The position numbers were made by a program, and so were the translations under genes. Shown in pieces: positions 52,805 through 60,057 of a stretch of DNA of 64,000 bases (positions within the stretch are counted from its first letter, which is position 1; every line of letters starts with the position of its first letter). Source of the stretch: Streptomyces sp. A0642. GTDB lineage: Bacteria; Actinomycetota; Actinomycetes; Streptomycetales; Streptomycetaceae. Below the pieces are notes generated by a model, which was not told the DNA's origin, searched no databases, and saw only the letters and a program-made list of their open reading frames with translations. Location of the stretch: assembly GCF_004795105.1 (NCBI RefSeq), contig NZ_SSBL01000009.1:124001-188000 (forward strand), read 5' to 3'.

Positions 52805-53011
52805 CTACCAGGCGGTCGCGGCCGACGACGGCCGCTCCTCGGGGAGCAGCAGCCACAGCGCCAGGTAGAGCAGGAACTGCGGGCCCGGCAGCAGGCACGA
52901 GATGACGAAGATGACGCGCATGGTCTTCGCGGAGGTGCCGAAGCGCCGTGCCAGCGCTGCGCACACTCCGCCGAGCATGCGTCCGTCACGGGGGCGGGCA
53001 AGTGCGGCCAT
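52805..53011 (-). CDS. PspC-domain membrane protein
   Basis: 68 residues. It has the PspC layout: a short N-terminus, RMLGGVCAALARRFGTSAKTMRVIFVI, then one long hydrophobic segment (SCLLPGPQFLLYLALWLLLPEE). PspC proteins are linked to envelope-stress responses. Its neighbour VanZ and the afsQ system are also envelope-related, but it appears to be its own unit. Confidence 0.92.
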   Translation of the reverse strand: MAALARPRDGRMLGGVCAALARRFGTSAKTMRVIFVISCLLPGPQFLLYLALWLLLPEERPSSAATAW

Positions 53012-53105
53012 GGTGGGCTCCTTCGCGAACCGTTGCTGAGAGGGAGCGGTCCGTTGTGCTCCCGATGTATCCAGGATGGCTCGCGGAACGGGGCGGGGCG
53101 TCGCT

Positions 53106-53663
53106 CTACGGGGCGATGCCGACCCTGGAAATCGTCGGGGTCGGCCCCTGAGACGCGGACACCGGCGCGGCCGGGGACGTGCGGGCGGCCCGGGGCAGTG
53201 AGCGGCGCAGCCGCGCGCGCCACGCCGGGACGACCAGGACGTGTGCGAGTGCGATGCCGATGGTGTTCAGGATCATCGAGTCGACGTCGACGACCTGGCC
53301 CGGCACCCCTGTCTGGCCCAGTTCGATGGCCAGCGAGATCAGCGCCCCGGCCGCGACGGTACGGGTCAGTGAGGCCCACGGCGAGACGAGGAGGCGGCCG
53401 CCGGCCAGCGGCAGCAGCACGCCGAGGGGGGCCAGCAGGAGGAGTTCCTTGCCGATGCGGCGGACGGCGGTGACCGGGCCGAGGGACAGGTCCGCCTTGA
53501 TGCCGGCGAACGGCTGGAGGTTGGCGGCGGTCATCCACGGCACGTCCAGCGGGCGCAGAGTCAGCCACCCGACGAGCAGGAGATGCGCGAGGAGGAGGGA
53601 CACTCCGACCGCGCGGAAGCGGATGACGGCTTGGCCGCCCGAACCTTGACGCACGTTCCCCAA
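53106..53663 (-). CDS. VanZ-family membrane protein
   Basis: 185 residues with four to five hydrophobic segments and the VanZ hallmarks NLQPFAGI..., RRIGKELLLLAPLGVLLPL and ELGQTGVPGQVVDVDSMILNTIGIALAH. VanZ-like proteins relate to teicoplanin tolerance or envelope function; the role here is unknown. The start is TTG 53663 or GTG 53654; neither has a strong ribosome-binding site. It lies downstream of the afsQ operon, separated by ~155 bases with a hairpin and a repeat. Confidence 0.87.
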   Translation of the reverse strand: MGNVRQGSGGQAVIRFRAVGVSLLLAHLLLVGWLTLRPLDVPWMTAANLQPFAGIKADLSLGPVTAVRRIGKELLLLAPLGVLLPLAGGRLLVSPWASLTRTVAAGALISLAIELGQTGVPGQVVDVDSMILNTIGIALAHVLVVPAWRARLRRSLPRAARTSPAAPVSASQGPTPTISRVGIAP

Positions 53664-53734
53664 GACGCGGGCGGCGGCGGGATCGGTTCCGCTCGTGCGG
53701 GGGAGACCTGGCTCACGCCGCGTCGTGGTGCCCG

Positions 53735-53759
53735 CGGAGGGGCCGGCCGGCCCCCTCCG
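53735..53759 (-). terminator. Terminator-like hairpin after the afsQ operon
   Basis: GGAGGGGCCGG pairs with CCGGCCCCCTCC with one bulged base, ~60 bases past the lipoprotein stop on the leftward transcript. Confidence 0.6.
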
Positions 53760-53761
53760 GG

Positions 53762-53819
53762 GCCGCGTCGCGGGGTCCGCCGGGGCTGCCTTACGCCCGT
53801 GCCGCGTCGCGGGGTCCGC
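53762..53819. repeat. 19-bp direct repeat downstream of the afsQ lipoprotein gene
   Basis: GCCGCGTCGCGGGGTCCGC occurs at 53762-53780 and 53801-53819, 39 bases apart. The second copy abuts the lipoprotein stop codon. Confidence 0.85.
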
Positions 53820-54437
53820 TCACGGCACCTGGGCCGCGTCCTTCGTCGGTACGGCCTCCGGGCTGGCCTTCGTCTCCGTGGTGCACACGTAGCCGCGCGG
53901 GGCGTAGTGCCCCGGGCCGCCGAGCGTGACCGAGCCGTCGGGGACGAGCGACTCGCTCTCGGCGTACGTGCAGACGATCTGCGCGAGCGCCTCGGACGGC
54001 AGGTCCTCCGGCTGCTCGCTGAGACGCAGGGTGCCCTTCGGGTCGCCCGCGAGGGGGCCGGCGACGCGGAGCGTCTCGGGGACGTGGGTGGAGAAGCCCG
54101 CCTGCTGTTCGGGGCCCGGCGGGTCCACGCGCAGTTCGTCCAGCAGGGCGCGGGCGATCCGCAGCCGGTCGGACGTCGTCTCCCGGACCTGGACCGTGCG
54201 GTCCACGGTGACCAGTTCCGAGGCGCAGACCAGATAGATCTGCACGGGGATGCCCTGCTGGGCCTGCGTGGCGATGTCCTCCGCCGGCATGGCGCACGGC
54301 ACCCGGGACGGGGCCGGGCCCGCGTCGACGGGTACGGACGTCGTCCTGATCCCGCAGCCCGCCGCCAGTACGGCACAGAGCGCGGCACCGGCCAGGGTCG
54401 CGGCGGGACGGCGGCCCCGGCGTTCGCTGCGTGTCAC
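53820..54437 (-). CDS. AfsQ-operon lipoprotein
   Basis: 205 residues with a signal peptide ending in a lipobox (CAVLAAGC at ~26-29). The mature part has a GerMN-like look (VQIYLVCASELVTVDRTVQ...DRLRIARALLDELRVDPPGPEQQAGFST). It is the third gene of afsQ1-afsQ2-lipoprotein and overlaps the kinase stop by four bases. In S. coelicolor the equivalent lipoprotein accompanies AfsQ1/Q2, probably as an accessory of the sensor. Confidence 0.9.
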   Translation of the reverse strand: MTRSERRGRRPAATLAGAALCAVLAAGCGIRTTSVPVDAGPAPSRVPCAMPAEDIATQAQQGIPVQIYLVCASELVTVDRTVQVRETTSDRLRIARALLDELRVDPPGPEQQAGFSTHVPETLRVAGPLAGDPKGTLRLSEQPEDLPSEALAQIVCTYAESESLVPDGSVTLGGPGHYAPRGYVCTTETKASPEAVPTKDAAQVP

Positions 54438-55972
54438 GTCGCGTCGTCCTCCTCGTCCGGGATCCCGGCGCCGTGACCCTCGGTGCTGCCGTTCAGCGCC
54501 TCCGCGTCGCGCGGCAGGCGCAGGACGAATATCGCGCCGTCGCCGTCCGGCGAGTTGGCGGCGGTGATGTCGCCGCCGTGGATGTGCGCGTTCTCCATGG
54601 CGATGGACAGCCCGAGCCCGCTGCCCTCGGAGCGTGGCCGGGAGGCGCTGGCCTTGTAGAAGCGGTCGAAGACGTGCGGCAGCACGTCCTCGGGGATGCC
54701 GGGGCCGTGGTCGCGCACCTCGATGACGAGGTCGTCGTCCTCGGTCCGTACGGAGACCCGCACGGGTGAACCGCCGTGTTTCAGGGCGTTGCCGATCAGG
54801 TTCGCGAGGATCACGTCGAGCCGGCGCGGATCGAGGCGGACCATCATGCCGCGTTCGGCGTCCAGGTCCACCGCGTCCAGCCAGGCGCGGGCGTCGATGC
54901 AGGCGGTCACCTGGTCGGCGACGTCGACGGTGTCGAGGACCAGCCGGGCCGTGCCCGCGTCGAAGCGGGTGACCTCCATCAGGTTCTCCACCAGGTCGTT
55001 GAGGCGCCGGGTCTCGCTGACCACCAGGTGCACGGCGGGCGCGATCATCGGGTCGAGGCTGTCCGCCTCGTCCTCCAGCACCTCGGCGACCGCGGTGATG
55101 GCGGTCAGCGGGGTGCGCAGTTCGTGCGACATGTCGGCGACGAAGCGGCGGCTGGACTCCTCCCGCGCGCTCATGTCCGCGACCTTCTTCTCCAGGGAGC
55201 CGGCCGCTCTGTTGAACGTCCGGGAGAGATCGGCCAGTTCGTCGGTGCCGGACACCACGAGCCGGGTGTCGAGCTTGCCTTCACCGAGCTTGCGGGCGGC
55301 GTCGCCCAGCCTCTGCACGGGGCGCAGGACCGTCGTCGCCGCGGCCTGGGCGAGCAGGGCGGAGCCGACCAGGGCGAGCGCGGTGGCGATCCCCAGGGAC
55401 CAGGCCAGCGAGTTGAGGTCCTGCCGTTCCTGGTCGAGCGACTTGAGCATGTAACCGGTCGGACCGCCACCGATGATCTTCGTGCCGGCGACGAGGTACG
55501 GCGTGCCGCGGATCGAGGTCCGCTGCCAGAACAGGTGGTACTGGTACTTGTTGCCCGCCTTGACCGGCTGCTTCCTGTCGACCTGCTCCTGCAGCGACAC
55601 CGGCACGTTGTCCCGGGTGAAGGTGTCCAGGTCGGAGTTGCCGACGATCGGCTTGCCCGGGCCGCGTTCGTCGATCAGCAGCACGCTGTAACCGGGGCTG
55701 CTGCTCGCCATCTGCACGGCGGCGGTCTGGAGGTCCTCCCGGGTGGGGCGCAGCGGCAGCGACGCGGCACGGCTCTGCATCTCCTGCCGGAAGTCGCCGA
55801 GCGCGGAGTCCTGCGTACGCGTCAGCACCGCCTCGCGGTTCAGCCAGTACGCGATGCCCGACGCGGACACCGCGGCGGTCAGCGCGACCAGGGCGAAGAC
55901 GACGACGAGCCGCAGCCGCAGGCTGGTCCAGCGGAGCCCGGCGAGCAGGCTCCGCCGTACAGCCGTGCTCAC
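54434..55972 (-). CDS. afsQ2: Sensor histidine kinase AfsQ2
   Basis: 512 residues. An N-terminal transmembrane helix (~20-42), an extracytoplasmic sensor (~43-180), a second helix (~185-210) and HAMP precede HisKA with DMSHELRTPLTAI (phospho-accepting His) and HATPase with NLIGNALKHGG, DHGPGIPEDVLPHVFDRF and GSGLGLSIAM. With AfsQ1 it forms the two-component system that in S. coelicolor links nitrogen/glutamate status to antibiotic production and development. Its GTG overlaps the afsQ1 stop. Confidence 0.95.
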   Translation of the reverse strand: MSTAVRRSLLAGLRWTSLRLRLVVVFALVALTAAVSASGIAYWLNREAVLTRTQDSALGDFRQEMQSRAASLPLRPTREDLQTAAVQMASSSPGYSVLLIDERGPGKPIVGNSDLDTFTRDNVPVSLQEQVDRKQPVKAGNKYQYHLFWQRTSIRGTPYLVAGTKIIGGGPTGYMLKSLDQERQDLNSLAWSLGIATALALVGSALLAQAAATTVLRPVQRLGDAARKLGEGKLDTRLVVSGTDELADLSRTFNRAAGSLEKKVADMSAREESSRRFVADMSHELRTPLTAITAVAEVLEDEADSLDPMIAPAVHLVVSETRRLNDLVENLMEVTRFDAGTARLVLDTVDVADQVTACIDARAWLDAVDLDAERGMMVRLDPRRLDVILANLIGNALKHGGSPVRVSVRTEDDDLVIEVRDHGPGIPEDVLPHVFDRFYKASASRPRSEGSGLGLSIAMENAHIHGGDITAANSPDGDGAIFVLRLPRDAEALNGSTEGHGAGIPDEEDDAT

Positions 55973-56646
55973 TGCGGCGAGTCCAGCCGGTATCCCACGC
56001 CCCGCACGGTACGGATCAGGGTCGGCGACGACGGCACGTCTTCCACCTTGGCGCGCAGCCGCTGGACACAGGCGTCCACCAGGCGGGAGTCGCCGAGGTA
56101 GTCGTGCTCCCAGACGAGGCGAAGCAGTTGCTGCCGCGACAGGGCCTGGCCCGGCCGGCGGCTCAGCTCCAGCAGGAGCCGCAGCTCGGTCGGCGTGAGC
56201 TGCAGGTCCTCCCCGTTCTTCGTCACGGTCATGGCGGACCGGTCGATCACCACGCTGCCGAAGGTGGCGGAGTCGGTGGACTCCCGCTCACCGCGGCGCA
56301 GTACGGCGCGGATGCGGGCGTCGAGCACCCGGCCCTGGACGGGCTTCACCACGTAGTCGTCGGCGCCGGACTCCAGGCCCACCACGACGTCGATGTCGTC
56401 GCTGCGCGCGGTGAGCAGGATGATCGGCAACTGGTCGGTGCGCCGGATGCGCCGGCACACCTCGAAACCGTCGATCCCGGGCAGCATCACATCCAGCACG
56501 ACCAGGTCGGGCCGCTGCTCGCGCAGCAGGTTGAGGCCGTCCTCTCCCGTCGCCGCGGTGGCCACTCGGTGGCCCTGGCGTGACAGCGAGAGTTCGAGGG
56601 CCGTGCGGATGGCGTCGTCGTCCTCGATCAGCAACAGGAAAGGCAC
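55969..56646 (-). CDS. afsQ1: Response regulator AfsQ1
   Basis: 225 residues from GTG 56646; ATG 56655 would add three residues. OmpR-type: the receiver has LLLIEDDDAIRTALELSL (acidic pocket), LVVLDVMLPGIDGF (phosphorylated Asp), ILLTARSDD and VVKPV (Lys). The winged-helix output is ATFGSVVIDRSAMTVTKNGEDLQLTPTELRLLLELSRRPGQALSRQQLL...LIRTVRGVGYRL. The sequence fits the well-studied AfsQ1 activator. It is divergent from sigQ, with a matching AfsQ1-type box between. Confidence 0.96.
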   Translation of the reverse strand: MPFLLLIEDDDAIRTALELSLSRQGHRVATAATGEDGLNLLREQRPDLVVLDVMLPGIDGFEVCRRIRRTDQLPIILLTARSDDIDVVVGLESGADDYVVKPVQGRVLDARIRAVLRRGERESTDSATFGSVVIDRSAMTVTKNGEDLQLTPTELRLLLELSRRPGQALSRQQLLRLVWEHDYLGDSRLVDACVQRLRAKVEDVPSSPTLIRTVRGVGYRLDSPQ

Positions 56647-56739
56647 GGGGGTCATTCTGACCCATGGGGGAGCCCTAGTTCGACAGTTGGTCCCCTCCCA
56701 TGCATCCCGCGGCCCCGGATCACGTCGGCGCCGGGCCCT

Positions 56740-56755
56740 GTGACAGGCCTGTGAC
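56740..56755. promoter_or_regulatory. AfsQ1-type binding site
   Basis: GTGACaggcctGTGAC fits the published AfsQ1 motif GTnAC-N6-GTnAC exactly. It is located between divergent afsQ1 and sigQ. Confidence 0.85.
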
Positions 56756-56838
56756 AGTCGGCGGACAGGGCCATGAAATCGCCCCGGCAAGCTCGTTGGC
56801 ACAAGGAACGGACGGACTCCACCGACGGGGGGCGCGAG

Positions 56839-57615
56839 ATGAACGCAACGCACGGCATCACCACGAGCGCAGTTGTCACGCGTCTCCACGACCTCGGGCG
56901 GAGCACCGAGCAGTCCGGCGCCGCGCTGAACGGGCGGGGATGCGTCCGAGCCGCAGGGCGTTCGTACCCGTCGTCCGAGCGCAAGCCGTTCCTGACGGTG
57001 GTCGACGCGCCCGCCGCCACGGCGGCGGGCAACGGGGGAAGCACGTACGGGGAGGTCACGGGGGAGCGGAACGCCCCGGAGCGGGACGGGGACGCCGAAG
57101 CGGCGTTCACGGCCTACGTCCAGGAGCGCCGCGCCTCCCTGTACGCCACCGCCTACCACCTGACCGGTGACCGGTTCGAGGCCGAGGACCTGCTGCAGAG
57201 CGCCCTCTTCTCGACGTACCGGGCATGGGACCGGATCAGCGACAAGGCGGCGGTCGGCGGCTATCTGCGCCGCACCATGACCAATCTGCACATCAGCGCC
57301 TGGCGCAGGCGCAAGCTGAACGAATACCCGACCGAGGAGCTGCCGGAGACGGCGGGCGACACCGACGCGATGCGCGGGACGGAGCTGCGCGCCGTGCTCT
57401 GGCAGGCGCTGGCGCGACTGCCCGAGACGCAGCGCACGATGCTGGTCCTGCGCTACTACGAGGGCCGCACGGACCCCGAGATCGCGTCGATCCTCGACAT
57501 CAGTGTCGGCACGGTGAAGTCCAGCATCTGGCGGTCGCTCCGCCGGCTGCGCGAGGACGAGGTCCTCAGCTTCGGCCGTGACGAGGAGGAGTCCTTCGGC
57601 GAGCTGGTGGCCTGA
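56839..57615 (+). CDS. sigQ: SigQ-type ECF sigma factor
   Basis: 258 residues from ATG 56839, preceded by a G-rich ribosome-binding region. A ~85-residue N-terminal extension precedes region 2 (YATAYHLTGDRFEAEDLLQSALFSTYRAWDRISDKAAVGGYLRRTMTNLHISAWRRRK) and region 4 (LPETQRTMLVLRYYEGRTDPEIASILDISVGTVKSSIWRSLRRLRED). It occupies the position of S. coelicolor sigQ, which is divergent from and controlled by AfsQ1. Confidence 0.92.
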   Translation: MNATHGITTSAVVTRLHDLGRSTEQSGAALNGRGCVRAAGRSYPSSERKPFLTVVDAPAATAAGNGGSTYGEVTGERNAPERDGDAEAAFTAYVQERRASLYATAYHLTGDRFEAEDLLQSALFSTYRAWDRISDKAAVGGYLRRTMTNLHISAWRRRKLNEYPTEELPETAGDTDAMRGTELRAVLWQALARLPETQRTMLVLRYYEGRTDPEIASILDISVGTVKSSIWRSLRRLREDEVLSFGRDEEESFGELVA

Positions 57616-57639
57616 GGCAGCGGGGGGTACGGGGGCGTC

Positions 57640-57742
57640 GCTTCGGGGGAGGCGGCGGTGTGACGGGGGAACGGGGGCCGCTGCTTCGGGGGAGGCGGCG
57701 GTGTACGGGGTACGGAGCCGCCGCTTCGGGGGAGGCGGCGGT
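57640..57742. repeat. Three-copy intergenic repeat downstream of sigQ
   Basis: The 20-mer GCTTCGGGGGAGGCGGCGGT occurs identically at 57640-57659, 57683-57702 and 57723-57742 (periods 43 and 40), within longer similar units. With preceding CCGCC, the third copy in particular can fold into a small hairpin. Confidence 0.92.
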
Positions 57743-57754
57743 TTCACGGGGGAA

Positions 57755-57799
57755 GCCGAGGGGTCGGACGGGCCGGGGGGTCCTGTCCGGCCCCTCGGC
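57755..57799. terminator. Bidirectional terminator, sigQ / uridine-kinase-like gene
   Basis: A 17-bp stem with two GU pairs (57755-57771 and 57783-57799) between convergent genes, after the triple repeat. The whole 57616-57883 gap contains no gene. Confidence 0.75.
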
Positions 57800-57883
57800 G
57801 TTCGTGCGGGCCTTTCGGGGCCGCTGACCGAACCCCCGCTCCTCCTGTGTCACCCGGGGTCCGTCCGGGGAGGACGACAGCCC

Positions 57884-58531
57884 TTACGGGGCCGGGCTCG
57901 TCTTCGCCGGTGCCGGCGTCCGGCAACGGCCCGCCGCTGCCGCGGCCAGCCGGCCCAGGGCCTCCGCCTTGCCGCACGGGTGCGCCCCGAGTTCCACCTG
58001 GCGGGCCACGATGCGGCGTTCGGCGCGCATCAGGCGCCAGCCCCGGCGGAGGAGGAACGGCACGGATTTGCGGCCCTCGCGCAGGTCCCGCAGCAGGCGG
58101 CGGCGGAACGTCGTGGACGGACGGCCGCGCAGGCACAGGGCGTCCGCCAGGAGGCCCAGCGACTGGCACCGCTCGACGATGTCCGCGGCGAAGATCCCCT
58201 CGGCCACGAAGAGCGGCGTGCGCTCGATGTGGAAGCCCTCGTGACCGGTCCGGGAGCTGGTCGCGATGTCGTACACCGGTATGTCGGTCCGGCCGGTGCG
58301 GCACAGTTCCGTGATCGCGGCGACCGCCGCATCCGCGTCCCAGGAGAGCGCGGAGTCCCAGTCGATGTCCGTGCTTCCGCTGACGAGCGGCAGCGTGGGG
58401 TCGCCCGCCTCCTTGTAGAAGTCGTCGAGCCGCAGCACCGGAAGACCGGTGCGGGCGGCGAGGGAGGACTTGCCGGAGCCGGAGGGGCCCGCCAGCAGGA
58501 CGACGCGGGTCGAAATCGCATGGGAACTCAC
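57884..58531 (-). CDS. Uridine/cytidine kinase-like P-loop protein
   Basis: 215 residues from GTG 58531. P-loop VVLLAGPSGSGKSSLAARTGL, then LRLDDFYKEAGDPTLP and WDSALSWDADAAV, and a lid-like region with many arginines (RPSTTFRRRLLRDLREGRKS...RRGWRLMRAERR). Order and motifs fit the uridine-kinase/phosphoribulokinase group, so it may phosphorylate nucleosides from the salvage pathways nearby. No nucleoside-regulon operator is seen before it. The start is weakly supported. Confidence 0.85.
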   Translation of the reverse strand: MSSHAISTRVVLLAGPSGSGKSSLAARTGLPVLRLDDFYKEAGDPTLPLVSGSTDIDWDSALSWDADAAVAAITELCRTGRTDIPVYDIATSSRTGHEGFHIERTPLFVAEGIFAADIVERCQSLGLLADALCLRGRPSTTFRRRLLRDLREGRKSVPFLLRRGWRLMRAERRIVARQVELGAHPCGKAEALGRLAAAAAGRCRTPAPAKTSPAP

Positions 58532-58617
58532 GGAACACAAGTGTGAGGCATTGACCCGCACAGGGGATCCCCGGAGGTCCGGTTGGTATCCCGCATCACA
58601 CCTCAACTACTCTGAGC

Positions 58618-58659
58618 ACTCGATTGATTACTCGATCGATGGTTCGATCGGCCCGATCA
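58618..58659. promoter_or_regulatory. Cluster of GATC/TCGAT motifs before an exported-protein gene
   Basis: Within ~40 bases there are CGATTGAT, two CGATCG sites (58633-58638 and 58645-58650) and a further CGATCA. This AT-rich island lies between divergent genes and is a likely promoter/operator zone. Confidence 0.45.
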
Positions 58660-58671
58660 GGTGGGAACTCC

Positions 58672-59088
58672 ATGGCACGTCACGCACTTTCCAAGTCCCG
58701 GCGCCGCGCACTGCTGCGGGCAGGTCTGACCGTCACCGCGGTGGGTGCCGCGCTCGGAGCGGGGGGTGCGGCGGCCCAGGCGGCCCCGCTGCCCCTCGTG
58801 CAGGCGACGGGGACCGACACCAGCCTCGGCGAGGCGAGCGAGGCCGCGGGCGGCGCGGTCACGGGGGCGCTCGGCCACTCGCTCGACAACGGCATCGCGC
58901 CCGTGACGCATCTGCGTCTCGACCCGCTGGCCGGTACGGGCGTGGACCCGCTGGACAACGCGGTGGGGACGCAGGTCGCCGACTTCAAGCCGGTCTCCAC
59001 CGCCGCCGTGACCGACCCGCTGACCAGCGGCGGCGCGCTGAAGGACCTGCCCCTGCTGGGGCCGGTCACGGGCCTGCTGCACGGCTGA
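58672..59088 (+). CDS. Small exported low-complexity protein
   Basis: 138 residues from ATG 58672 (AGGTGGGAA upstream). A basic N-terminus and signal peptide (RALLRAGLTVTAVGAALGAGGAAAQA) precede a cysteine-free Ala/Leu/Gly/Thr/Asp-rich mature part with repeated DPL/LPL motifs. It resembles 52414-52728 in composition and size class, and the two flank the afsQ locus. Function unknown. Confidence 0.8.
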   Translation: MARHALSKSRRRALLRAGLTVTAVGAALGAGGAAAQAAPLPLVQATGTDTSLGEASEAAGGAVTGALGHSLDNGIAPVTHLRLDPLAGTGVDPLDNAVGTQVADFKPVSTAAVTDPLTSGGALKDLPLLGPVTGLLHG

Positions 59089-59149
59089 CACGGACGGCGG
59101 CCCGCGCCCGGGGTGTCCCGGGCACGGGCCGCCGCCGTATCCGTGTCAG
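59085..59149. terminator. Long stop-to-stop palindromic terminator
   Basis: An interrupted palindrome of ~65 bases runs from CTGACACGGA (59085-59094) to TCCGTGTCAG (59140-59149), with an inner GGCGGCCCG/CGGGCCGCC and CCCGGG/CCCGGG stem. Its ends contain the stop codons of both convergent genes. Confidence 0.88.
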
Positions 59150-60057
59150 TACGAGGAACCCGCCGCGCCCAGCGCGCCCGTCGGGTGCCACACCGTCTTG
59201 GTCTCCAGGAACGCCGTCAGGCGGCGGGTGCCCGGGTCGGCCGACCAGTCGGTGTCCGCGTCCGCGTCCTTGTCCACAGCCTGTGGGCGCGCGACGCGCT
59301 TCAGGTTGTCGGCCGCCGCGATCTCCAGCTCCTTCGCCAGATCCGCGTCGGCCCCCGTGAGGTCGATGCCGTTGACGTCCTGGTGCGAGGCGAGCGGCGT
59401 GGCGATCTCCGCCGTCCTCCCCGACAGGATGTTGACGACTCCCCCCGGCAGGTCCGAGGTGGCCAGCACCTCGCCCAGCGACAGGGCGGGCAGCGGGGAC
59501 CGCTCCGAGGCCACGACGACCGCCGTGTTGCCGGCCGCGATCACGGGTGCGAGCACCGAGACCAGGCCCAGGAACGACGACTCCTGCGGCGCGAGGACGG
59601 TCACGACGCCGGTCGGCTCCGGGGTCGAGAGGTTGAGATACGGCCCCGCGACCGGGTTCGCGCCGCCCACGATCTGGGCGATCTTGTCCGTCCAGCCCGC
59701 GTACCAGACCCAGCGGTCCACCGCCGCGTCCACGACGGCCGCGGCCTTGGACTTCGACAGTCCCTCGGCCTCCGCGACCTCGCGGACGAACTGGTCCCGC
59801 CGGCCCTCCAGCATCTCCGCGATGCGGTAGAGGATCTGGCCGCGGTTGTACGCGGTCGCGCCCGACCAGCCGCCGAACGCCTTGCGCGCCGCCACGACGG
59901 CGTCCCGCGCGTCCTTGCGCGAGGACTGGGGAGCGTTCGCCAGCCACGCGCCCTTCGAGTTCGTCACCTCGTACACCCGGCCGCTCTCGGAGCGGGGGAA
60001 CTTGCCCCCGACGTACAGCTTGTAGGTCTTGAAGACGCTCAGTCGCCCGTCAGACAT
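59146..60057 (-). CDS. Truncated aldehyde-dehydrogenase-family protein (ALDH16-like second half)
   Basis: 303 residues, about 60 % of a normal ALDH. It has the NAD-binding half (YKLYVGGKFPRSESGRVYEV, WSGATAYNRGQILYRIAEML, EPTGVVTVLAPQESSFLGLVSVLAPVIAAGNTAVVVASERSPLPAL) but ends before the catalytic-cysteine domain; no GQxC motif is present. The start is fixed by GGAGG upstream of ATG 60057. It overlaps the full-length ALDH gene by eight bases. It is probably a non-catalytic partner of that enzyme rather than an independent dehydrogenase. Confidence 0.88.
   Translation of the reverse strand: MSDGRLSVFKTYKLYVGGKFPRSESGRVYEVTNSKGAWLANAPQSSRKDARDAVVAARKAFGGWSGATAYNRGQILYRIAEMLEGRRDQFVREVAEAEGLSKSKAAAVVDAAVDRWVWYAGWTDKIAQIVGGANPVAGPYLNLSTPEPTGVVTVLAPQESSFLGLVSVLAPVIAAGNTAVVVASERSPLPALSLGEVLATSDLPGGVVNILSGRTAEIATPLASHQDVNGIDLTGADADLAKELEIAAADNLKRVARPQAVDKDADADTDWSADPGTRRLTAFLETKTVWHPTGALGAAGSSY

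Noticed and set aside
57640..57742. CRISPR array
   Set aside because: There are only three copies. The spacers are 20-23 bases and partly similar to each other, and no cas gene is near.
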